DNA from: Streptomyces sp. NBC_00878
GTDB taxonomy: Bacteria > Actinomycetota > Actinomycetes > Streptomycetales > Streptomycetaceae
Assembly: GCF_026341515.1 (NCBI RefSeq)
Contig: NZ_JAPEOK010000001.1
Location: 5,766,001 to 5,830,000, forward strand
DNA length: 64,000 nt
Direction of reading: 5' to 3'
A model generated the notes under the pieces. The model saw only the letters and a program-made list of their open reading frames with translations. It made no database searches and was not told the DNA's origin. Position numbers and translations under genes: made by a program. Shown here piece after piece: positions 54,938 through 61,471 of this stretch. The first letter of the stretch is position 1; each line of letters opens with the position of its first letter.

Positions 54938-55837
54938 TTACCCCTGTGCGGCGTACGCCTTCGCTTGGGTGACCGAAGCCTGGGTGGTGTCCTTGATCTT
55001 GTCCAGGGCGGCCTGGTTCTCCTTGATGGCAGCCTGCTGGAGATCAACCTCCGCGTCGAACCAGGTCTTTTCGACCTTGTGTTCGTCGCGGCAGGCGACG
55101 TCTGTGGTCGCGGTGGCGACCTCCGCGGCCGTGATGGTGTTCGGGTCGGAGAACTGAGGATCGTCGTTGGCATCCATGGGCTTGGTGTACGAGTAGCCCT
55201 TGTCCTTCATGCACGACGACCACTTGGTGAAGGCGGCGACCACAGCCGGGTCTTCCATGGCGGCGCGGTAGGTGTCACCGTCGATCTGCGCCACAAGGTC
55301 GGCCGTTTGCACGGTCGGGACGTCGCCGCTGGCCTGCTGGGCGCACTGGCGCACCTGGCCATCGTCAGCCCCGGACTCGTCCACCGCGCCCTCAGCCATG
55401 GCCGCGTCGTATGCCTCCTGCTCTGCGGGGGCAGGGTGGTACCCGTTCTTGGCGGCCAGTGCGGCGTCGTGGATGCCGTAGCGCCAGTCGGTCAGGGTCT
55501 TGCCGCCGATGCTGGGAAGGTCAGGGGCGGGGGCCCATTGCGTGAATCCCGCGTCCTTCATGCAGGCGTCGATGAGTTCGTCCCGGAGCTCGGCGACCAT
55601 TCGGGTCTGGGCCGTGGTGGGCATGTATGCCGCGATGGGAAGTTGCCACGTCGCCGGGTTGTCCGGGTCTGCTGCAGGCGCATTCGGGGCCTGAGGCTGC
55701 TTGGCTGCGGACGCCGACGCGGGGCTGTCTTTGCGGACGGCCGGGTCAGAGGATAAACCGATCACTGCGACGGTGCTCACAGCCCCGGCCGCAAGGAACG
55801 GAATTCCCACCCGCGCTACCGCTCTCCTGGAAGTCAC
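54938..55837 (-). CDS. 299-aa secreted or membrane-anchored hypothetical protein
   Basis: An N-terminal hydrophobic segment (VARVGIPFLAAGAVSTVAVI) acts as signal or anchor. The exported part is acidic and helical, with three cysteines in conserved-looking contexts: DELIDACMKDAGFTQW, VRQCAQQASGD and FTKWSSCMKDKGYSY, plus VACRDEHKVEKTWFD. Similar C-M-x-x-x-G-Y proteins are known to me from Streptomyces as hypothetical secreted proteins. The start is a GTG at 55837 with GGGGGA upstream. It lies upstream of the giant SGNH gene in the same orientation. Confidence 0.7.
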   Translation of the reverse strand: MTSRRAVARVGIPFLAAGAVSTVAVIGLSSDPAVRKDSPASASAAKQPQAPNAPAADPDNPATWQLPIAAYMPTTAQTRMVAELRDELIDACMKDAGFTQWAPAPDLPSIGGKTLTDWRYGIHDAALAAKNGYHPAPAEQEAYDAAMAEGAVDESGADDGQVRQCAQQASGDVPTVQTADLVAQIDGDTYRAAMEDPAVVAAFTKWSSCMKDKGYSYTKPMDANDDPQFSDPNTITAAEVATATTDVACRDEHKVEKTWFDAEVDLQQAAIKENQAALDKIKDTTQASVTQAKAYAAQG

Positions 55838-55872
55838 TGATTTTCCCCCTTGCTTGAATGAAGCCTACGTTT

Positions 55873-56349
55873 CTATACCCGCCGGAACGAGGCGTTCTCG
55901 TTGTAGACGTATCGGAAGCGGTCGATGTGCTGATACGGGGCCATCTTGTCCCGGACGCCCTTGTAGCCGCTGTTGAAGCAGACTTCCGCCGTGTACTTGT
56001 AGTGGTCGTTCTCGCCCGAGGTGGCGTTGTTCTTGACCCGTAGCCCGGAACCGGGCCAATAGCCGCTGGCGCCCGCAATGATGCAGAATTTCAGCGGCTG
56101 GGCATTGGGGTCGTCTCCGCCCACACGGAGGGCGTTGAAGTCGTACACGCTGTATCCGACGTTTCTGTACGCCCCTCCCTGACCCGAGTTGTACCAGAGG
56201 TGTAATTTGAACCCTGAAGCTGAGGGACGCTTGCATACCTCCATGCTCATCAGATTTTGTTCATCCGACGCCTGCGCGTTCGGTGCGGCGACGATGGGCA
56301 CGACGAGTAGCGCGGCAACGGCGGCCAGCACACCAAATTTCTTCTGCAT
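55873..56349 (-). CDS. 158-aa small secreted protein, lower GC
   Basis: The signal peptide (KKFGVLAAVAALLVVPIVAA to NAQAS) is followed by a 130-residue mature domain rich in Tyr, Asn and Gly. It has three cysteines (MEVCKRPSAS, LKFCIIAGASGYW, AEVCFNSGYKG). AAGGAG lies six bases before the ATG. Third codon positions are less GC-rich than in neighbouring genes, hinting at transfer. Tyr/Asn/Gly-rich motifs such as HLWYNSGQGG and FRYVYNENASF recall secreted toxins or carbohydrate binders, but no family is recognised. Confidence 0.7.
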   Translation of the reverse strand: MQKKFGVLAAVAALLVVPIVAAPNAQASDEQNLMSMEVCKRPSASGFKLHLWYNSGQGGAYRNVGYSVYDFNALRVGGDDPNAQPLKFCIIAGASGYWPGSGLRVKNNATSGENDHYKYTAEVCFNSGYKGVRDKMAPYQHIDRFRYVYNENASFRRV

Positions 56350-56445
56350 CTCTCTCCTTTTCTGGAGAATGTCAGGTCCATGTCAGGAGAAAAATCCTGA
56401 ATGGAAATCAGGGTGATGCGCTATCAATCTGGGGCGCAGAAAAAC

Positions 56446-56616
56446 TCATACGGTCTGCCTGGAATGGCTCGATGAATCAGAGATATTGAGCCCTGATGCT
56501 GTGCTGAGCGCCCCGGCTTTGGTGCTGAGAATTTCTTCGTCAATCTCATCGAGTGCATCGATAAATCCCGGTTGCGTGAATCTCGCCCGTATTCCCGCGA
56601 GCATCAACGATCGCAT
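56446..56616 (-). CDS. Possible 56-aa peptide
   Basis: A minus-strand frame from ATG 56616 encodes an acidic middle (FIDALDEIDEEILSTKAG) and a Ser-rich end (SDSSSHSRQTV). The ribosome site is weak (GTAGG). It shares the lower-GC character of the adjacent secreted gene. The stretch 56350-57002 otherwise shows no clear gene; an overlapping frame (MRYGTRHSDLHVPILQLI) is also open, so certainty is low. Confidence 0.25.
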   Translation of the reverse strand: MRSLMLAGIRARFTQPGFIDALDEIDEEILSTKAGALSTASGLNISDSSSHSRQTV

Positions 56617-56726
56617 CAGTGCCTACGAGAGCACCACCCTCTATCTTGTTGCGTGAGGAGGGGGTGCATACGTCAATCAACTGAAGAATAGGGACATGTA
56701 GGTCGCTGTGGCGTGTTCCGTAGCGC

Positions 56727-56867
56727 ATGGAGTTGCGGCTGGAAGAGCAGTTCGGCCCGGATGTCCTCGTGGTCATCTCGCGGCTATCGAGAGCGCAGCT
56801 GGCTGGTGCAGCGTCAAGGGCCTGCTGGGCAGGTGTGCCGCTCCCGTCCATCAACTTGTTGCAATGA
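56727..56867 (+). CDS. Possible 46-aa ORF upstream of the first LuxR-type gene
   Basis: ATG 56727 to TGA 56867 encodes a peptide beginning MELRLEEQFGPDVLVVISRL, helix-forming and host-like in composition. There is no good ribosome site. It could be a remnant of a longer gene or untranslated leader. No family recognised. Confidence 0.25.
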   Translation: MELRLEEQFGPDVLVVISRLSRAQLAGAASRACWAGVPLPSINLLQ

Positions 56868-57002
56868 GCCAAGCTGGGGTGGGGGCAAATCGGGATTCAA
56901 CGGGGCGATGGGGGGCGTGGACGCGTCGGAGCCGTGTTGCGGAGGCGTGGGCAGCCGCGCATAGTTGCGCTCCGGAAGAAGCCGGAACCGGGGGTTGAGG
57001 AG

Positions 57003-58046
57003 ATGGCCGGGCACGGGGAGGAAGCGCATCCGCACGGTGCTGACCGCCTGTGCGATGCGGGGGATCGGGTGTACTCCCGGGCGGTACGACGTGGCCGGGT
57101 GTCCCGCGAGGACGCCGAAGTCGTGCCCTGCCTGGTCGAGTTGGCGCTGTTGCATCCCGACCCCGACGACATGCGCTGGCTGGTGCCGACCTCGCCGCAG
57201 GAGGTCATGACGCGGCTGCTGCGGGAGATGCACGAGCACGTCGTCGCGACCCAGTCACGCATGGGCTCGGCGGTGACCGCCTTCGAGTGGTACGCGGCCC
57301 TGGGCGGCGACGCGCGGTCGCCCGCCGAGGGCGTGGCGATCCGGGTACTCGACGGACTGCCCCGGATCCAGGCCGCGATGGACGGGGCGACCGAGGCCTG
57401 CACGGCCGAGGTGCTGGCCGTCCAGCCGGGCGGCATCCGCCGCGAGGACGAACTCTCCGAGGGCCTGCCCCGGGCGATGGCGCTGCGCCGCCGGGGCGTG
57501 CGCATGCGGGACCTGTACACACACGTGGCCCGGCACGGGCAGGGCCTGCTCAACTACATGGAGTTGATGGGCGACGCGGCCGAGGCCCGCACCCTCGACG
57601 AGGTCACCGAGCGGCTCATCATCTTCGACCGCACGGTCGCCTTCATCCCGGCGAGTGTCGACCGCACGATCGCGCTGGAGCTGCGCCACCCGGCGCTGGT
57701 GGACTACTTGGTCACCGTCTTCGAACGGCTCTGGCGCCTCGCGATCCCGCTCACCGCGCCCCTCCCGGACACGGGCATCGAGGGCATCACGCACCGGGAG
57801 CGTTCGATCGCGGCGCTCCTCGCCGAGGGCCACCAGGACGCGGTCGTCGCCGAGCGGTTGGGCATAAGCGTCCGTACGTGCCGCGCCCACATCGCCCGCC
57901 TCTCGGAGACACTGGGCGCGGCCAGCCGTACGCAGTTGGGCGTACGCATAGCCCAGGCCGGCCTCGACGGCCCGCACCGCGACCCGGAACTCCAGCCCCT
58001 CACTGCTCCCGGTCCCGGGATTCCAGAATCCCCGACTGACCGATGA
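57003..58046 (+). CDS. LuxR-type HTH regulator with TrmB-like sensor region, paralogue A
   Basis: A 347-residue regulator. The N-terminal block (LCDAGDRVYSRAVRRGRVSR, PCLVELALLHPDPDDMRW) and a central segment (TAEVLAVQPGG, RGVRMRDLYTHVARHG, DEVTERLIIFDRTVAFIPAS) resemble TrmB/PLD-like sensor folds. The C-terminus is a LuxR-type HTH (THRERSIAALLAEGHQDAVV, GISVRTCRAHIARLSETLGA). The ATG at 57003 directly follows GAGGAG without spacing, so the exact start is uncertain. Its 3' end overlaps paralogue B, which converges with it, by 47 bp. Confidence 0.85.
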   Translation: MAGHGEEAHPHGADRLCDAGDRVYSRAVRRGRVSREDAEVVPCLVELALLHPDPDDMRWLVPTSPQEVMTRLLREMHEHVVATQSRMGSAVTAFEWYAALGGDARSPAEGVAIRVLDGLPRIQAAMDGATEACTAEVLAVQPGGIRREDELSEGLPRAMALRRRGVRMRDLYTHVARHGQGLLNYMELMGDAAEARTLDEVTERLIIFDRTVAFIPASVDRTIALELRHPALVDYLVTVFERLWRLAIPLTAPLPDTGIEGITHRERSIAALLAEGHQDAVVAERLGISVRTCRAHIARLSETLGAASRTQLGVRIAQAGLDGPHRDPELQPLTAPGPGIPESPTDR

Positions 58047-58995
58047 GGTAACCGAGTTGGGCCCGGCTCTCGCTGCCGAGGGCGGCGGCGAGTTTGGCGA
58101 TGTGGACGCGGGCGGTGCGGATGTTGAGGCCGAGGCGGTCGGCTATGGCCGCGTCGGTTTGGCCTTCGACGAGGAGTCCGGCGATGGCTTGTTGGCGAGG
58201 GGTGATGCCGTTGAGGGACGGGCGGTGTGCCGCTTCGGGGTGCATGGGGGTGGCCAGGCGCCAGAGGCGGTCGAAGGTGGTGACGAAGAAGGTGAGCAGG
58301 GCCGGAGTGCGGACTTCAAGTGCGGCCGTACGGTCTTTGCTTGCCGCGACGAACGCCACCGTGCGGTCGATGACGAGCAGCCGCTCGGTGACTTCATCGA
58401 GGGTGCGCGCTTCCACATCGCCCTGGAGCAGCTCGTAGCGGGCGATCACCGGAGGCGTATGGCGGACGGGGTGCTGGTAGAGGGTGCGGATACGGGCACC
58501 CCGGTCCAGCAGTGCTTGGTCGCGGTCCAGGGCGGCACCCAGAGTTTTGGAGGCCAGGCCGTTGTGCGGCTGGATCGCGAGGAGTTCCTCGCTCGCCTTG
58601 GCCAGGGACTCCGCAATGGCCAGGTCGATCCGTCCTTTGCCGTGGAGAACCCTGATCGTGGGAGTGTCTGCCACTGCTGTATGGCTGCCCTCGATCCGCA
58701 TCAGCGGTTCGAACGCCTTGGCCAGCCGAGCTTCCCGCCGCCGTTCCTCCGCGATCCGCTCGTCGAACGCCTGAAGGAGCCGGGGCAGTGCCACGGTCGG
58801 CGCTGTGGGCAGCAGGCGCTTCTCGTCGTTCATGTCGGGGTGCAGCAGCCCGAAGTCGAGGAGACAGGGAGCTGCTTCGCCGTCAACCGTGCGCACACTG
58901 CCCTCGCGCAGGGCCCGCGCGTACAGGTCCATGCCTGCTTCGCACAGCTCCTCGGCTCCGTGCGCGTGGAGGTTGCGGCTCTCTCCGGAGGACAC
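58000..58995 (-). CDS. LuxR-type HTH regulator, paralogue B
   Basis: A 331-residue paralogue: AEELCEAGMDLYARALREGS, then a sensor segment (ELLAIQPHNGLASKTLGAA, RGARIRTLYQHPVRH, DEVTERLLVIDRTVAFVAAS). The C-terminal HTH is GITPRQQAIAGLLVEGQTDA and GLNIRTARVHIAKLAAALGS. The start is a GTG at 58995, one base after the stop of paralogue C; no separate ribosome site is visible, so translation is probably coupled. Its 3' end overlaps paralogue A by 47 bp. Confidence 0.85.
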   Translation of the reverse strand: MSSGESRNLHAHGAEELCEAGMDLYARALREGSVRTVDGEAAPCLLDFGLLHPDMNDEKRLLPTAPTVALPRLLQAFDERIAEERRREARLAKAFEPLMRIEGSHTAVADTPTIRVLHGKGRIDLAIAESLAKASEELLAIQPHNGLASKTLGAALDRDQALLDRGARIRTLYQHPVRHTPPVIARYELLQGDVEARTLDEVTERLLVIDRTVAFVAASKDRTAALEVRTPALLTFFVTTFDRLWRLATPMHPEAAHRPSLNGITPRQQAIAGLLVEGQTDAAIADRLGLNIRTARVHIAKLAAALGSESRAQLGYLIGQSGILESRDREQ

Positions 58996-58996
58996 G

Positions 58997-59977
58997 TCAG
59001 TGATCCTGCTCCAGGATCCCCGACTGCGCGATGAGGAAGCCGAGTTGGGCCCGGCTGCCGCTGCCCAGGGCGGTGGCCAGCTTCGCTATGTGGGCGCGGC
59101 AGGTGCGTACGTTCATGCCTAGGCGGCGGGCTATGGCCTCGTCGACGTGGCCCTCGACGAGGAGCTTGGCGATGGAGTGCTGGATGTTCGTGATGCCGTC
59201 GGGGGCGGTTTCGTACGGGGCGCCGGCACTCAGCGGGACGGATCGGCCCCACATGAACTCGAAGACCTTGATCAAGTAACGGACGAGTCCGGGGTGCCGA
59301 AGCTCCAGAGCGACCTGTTGGTCGTCTCGCGTGGGGATGAAGGCAACCGTCTCGTCGCAGATGATGACGCGCTCGACCAACTCGTCGATGGTGCGGTACT
59401 CCACCTTGCCGTTGGAGAGCTGTTCCACATAGGCCAGCCTCTCAAGGTCGTACCTGACCGTGTGTTGGTACAGGGTCCGTATGCGCACGCCACGTTCGAT
59501 CAAGGGCCTGTCGCGTTCGAGGCCCTGAAGGATGCTGCGCTCCGAGAAACGGTTGGTTGGCTGGATAGTGAGCATCTCTGTCTGGCATTGGGCTGTGGCC
59601 AGGTCGAGCGCTGCGTTGATGCGGTCGTTGCCCTCCAGTACCGAGATCGAGTGAGTGGACGCCGTCGATTGCGCGCTGAGAGTCATGAACGGCTCGAAAG
59701 CATCGGACAGCTCGATCGACCAGCGCCTGCGCTCGGCGATCTCGCGCTCAAGGGGGTTGAGCCGTTGAGCCAGGGCGATCGCGGGGGGTACGGGTCGCAA
59801 CCAGTCGGGATCGTCAGGATCGGGGTGAAGCAGGGCCAATTCCGTCAAGCAGGGAGCGGGTGCCGCGTCCGCCCGGGCAATACGTCCCGTGCGCAGAGCG
59901 TTCGCGTAAAGTCGGCCACCTTCCTCGCACAGCTCGGTCACCGCATGGGGATGTGTCTCTTTTGTTTGATTTGTCAC
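58997..59977 (-). CDS. LuxR-type HTH regulator, paralogue C
   Basis: A 326-residue paralogue: TELCEEGGRLYANALRTGRI, TEMLTIQPTNRFSERSILQG, RGVRIRTLYQHTVRYDLER and DELVERVIICDETVAFIPTR. The C-terminal HTH is ITNIQHSIAKLLVEGHVDEA and GMNVRTCRAHIAKLATALGS. The start is GTG 59977 with TGGAG seven bases upstream. It is divergent from the small secreted-peptide gene at 60094 across 116 bp, so it may control that peptide. First gene of a two-gene operon with paralogue B. Confidence 0.86.
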   Translation of the reverse strand: MTNQTKETHPHAVTELCEEGGRLYANALRTGRIARADAAPAPCLTELALLHPDPDDPDWLRPVPPAIALAQRLNPLEREIAERRRWSIELSDAFEPFMTLSAQSTASTHSISVLEGNDRINAALDLATAQCQTEMLTIQPTNRFSERSILQGLERDRPLIERGVRIRTLYQHTVRYDLERLAYVEQLSNGKVEYRTIDELVERVIICDETVAFIPTRDDQQVALELRHPGLVRYLIKVFEFMWGRSVPLSAGAPYETAPDGITNIQHSIAKLLVEGHVDEAIARRLGMNVRTCRAHIAKLATALGSGSRAQLGFLIAQSGILEQDH

Positions 59978-60093
59978 TAAATCTCCACCCCCCAGGGTCC
60001 TGAACGTGCAGGAACATGATGCATCGATTGTGTGGCCATGACGTGCCCGAATGAGCCATCGTCGTATGCGACGGGGGAAGAGGGGACCTTCAA

Positions 60094-60339
60094 GTGAGGA
60101 CGAAGCCGATTATGCGTAACAAAATGCTTCGCTCGGTGCTTGTCGCCGCCTTCTCCACCGTTGTGGCCTTCGGGGCTCTGAGTGGCTTCTCCGGTGCGAA
60201 GAGCGACGCTCGGGCGGACAGCAAGTGGCCGTCGTCGGCCGCGTCTGTCCAGGCTGCGGATAGCGTCAGTGACCCCGCCCTGGTTGTCGGTGACAGTAAG
60301 TGGCCGGTGTCCCCGGACGACAGCGGCAGCGGGAGCTGA
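60094..60339 (+). CDS. 81-aa secreted peptide with two DSKWP motifs
   Basis: GTG start with GGGGA upstream. The product has a basic N-terminus and hydrophobic core (RSVLVAAFSTVVAFGALSGF), suited to export. A short hydrophilic mature part carries DSKWP twice (ARADSKWPSS and VGDSKWPVS) and ends DDSGSGS. In-frame ATGs at codons 7 and 11 are alternative starts. The repeated motif at the likely exported end suggests a signal peptide, precursor or adhesive peptide. It is followed one base later by a Rieske-like gene and is divergent from LuxR-type paralogue C. No family recognised. Confidence 0.6.
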   Translation: MRTKPIMRNKMLRSVLVAAFSTVVAFGALSGFSGAKSDARADSKWPSSAASVQAADSVSDPALVVGDSKWPVSPDDSGSGS

Positions 60340-60340
60340 C

Positions 60341-60676
60341 ATGACCACTCCGCCCGACGACCGCTCCTTCCGGAGAGAAATGGCCACCGCATACCGCTCA
60401 GGCTGGCACTTCATCGACCTGGCCACCGCTGTCCCCCACAGTGGTGACTCGTTGATGGTGACCGTCTTCGGGGAGCCGGTCGTGGTGACCCGGGACGACG
60501 ACGATGAACTGCGGGCGTATCGGTGTCTGCGGCGGCCTCGGGGGGCGCCACAGCCGGTACGGTGCGCCATTCGGTACGGAATGATCTTTGTGAACCTTGA
60601 CCGGCGCGACCATCGGCTGGCCGAGCCGGAAGCCCCGGACGTGCGAGCCATCTCAGCCACCCCCCGCAGTGCCTGA
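60341..60676 (+). CDS. Short Rieske-like protein lacking the [2Fe-2S] ligands
   Basis: A 111-residue protein whose start (REMATAYRSGWHFIDLATAV), middle (SLMVTVFGEPVVVTRDDDDE) and end (RYGMIFVNLDRRDHRLAEPE) match the N-terminal course of ring-hydroxylating oxygenase Rieske domains. The expected CPHR and CxxH cluster ligands are replaced by RCLRRPRGAPQPVRC, with the second half of the cluster loop missing. GGGAG lies five bases before the ATG, and one base separates it from the DSKWP-peptide gene. It probably does not bind a cluster; it may have been recruited for binding or be decaying. Confidence 0.5.
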   Translation: MTTPPDDRSFRREMATAYRSGWHFIDLATAVPHSGDSLMVTVFGEPVVVTRDDDDELRAYRCLRRPRGAPQPVRCAIRYGMIFVNLDRRDHRLAEPEAPDVRAISATPRSA

Positions 60677-60719
60677 CGCGATTCCCCCGTCGTTGTAAAT
60701 CGCTCAGGTGCTTCCCCCC

Positions 60720-60760
60720 GCAGCGGCGTCACCGTGACCTGAACACGGTGACGCCGCTGC
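60720..60760. terminator. Long perfect hairpin terminator
   Basis: GCAGCGGCGTCACCGTG, seven-base loop ACCTGAA, and the exact complement (17-bp stem), followed by AGTTT. It ends the peptide/Rieske-like operon. The rest of 60677-60920 shows no gene. Confidence 0.8.
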
Positions 60761-60920
60761 AGTTTCCAGGGATATTTCAGGTCATCCACCAGTTTTCGCA
60801 AGGGCTGAAATCGGCCTGGTACCGGACTCGTGTCCCGTTGTGCTCCCGCCTCGCACCAGTTTCCCCTCCGTCGCTTGCCTGTCAGTTGCCTGCCTTGCGG
60901 CCAGCTTCCTCTCAGTCGCG

Positions 60921-61334
60921 TCAGCCGCGCCCCATCGCCGACGTCAGTCGCACCTCGATGACCACCCGGGACGGGTTGGGAGACGGGGTCCGGCCGTAGC
61001 GCTCGGCGTACCGTCGTTCCGCCTCCGTGACCCGCGCCGGATCCGTGGAAACCGTCGCGCGCCCCTCCAGTGTCGCCCACCGCCGCCCGTCCACCTGGCA
61101 GACCGAGGCCGGGACGCCGTCGGGCCCGGCGGCCAGTACGTTCCGTACCTTCGCGCTGGACTTGTCCGCGATCACCCGAGCGATACCGGCCTCCGGATCG
61201 TATGTAACTCCGACCGGCACCACATGCGGCGTGCCGTCGGGGCGGAGGGTGGTCAGGGTGCACAGGTGACGTTCCCGCCAGAAGCCGAGGTACGAGTCGC
61301 CGGGATCGCGTGGGTTCACGGGGTACGAAGCCAT
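60921..61334 (-). CDS. PPOX-fold F420/FMN-dependent oxidoreductase
   Basis: A 137-residue pyridoxamine-5'-phosphate-oxidase-like protein (SYLGFWRERHLCTLTTLRPD, GTPHVVPVGVTYDPEAGIAR, RVIADKSSAKVRNVLAAG, RRWATLEGRATVSTDPARV). The split-barrel family uses F420 or FMN in actinobacteria. The ATG at 61334 starts the usual N-terminus (MASYPVNPRDPG). It is divergent from clpB; the HAIR site lies in the shared intergenic region and could affect this gene too. Confidence 0.82.
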   Translation of the reverse strand: MASYPVNPRDPGDSYLGFWRERHLCTLTTLRPDGTPHVVPVGVTYDPEAGIARVIADKSSAKVRNVLAAGPDGVPASVCQVDGRRWATLEGRATVSTDPARVTEAERRYAERYGRTPSPNPSRVVIEVRLTSAMGRG

Positions 61335-61371
61335 GTACCGGAACCTAGCTCCTGCCCCTCTCCCGCATCGC

Positions 61372-61392
61372 CTTGAGTGGAATAGACTCAAC
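61372..61392. promoter_or_regulatory. HAIR operator of clpB
   Basis: CTTGAGT-GGAATAG-ACTCAAC: one mismatch to the perfect HAIR of dnaK at 33706-33726. TTGAGT may itself be the -35 box, with GTGTAC 17 bases further as -10. HspR encoded at 37590 is the expected repressor. Confidence 0.85.
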
Positions 61393-61471
61393 TTTGTGTA
61401 CGTTGGTTGGGTCAGTCAACCCGAAACACACGCACGCGTATGTGCAGGAGCACGAGGAGGAGAACGGACAC

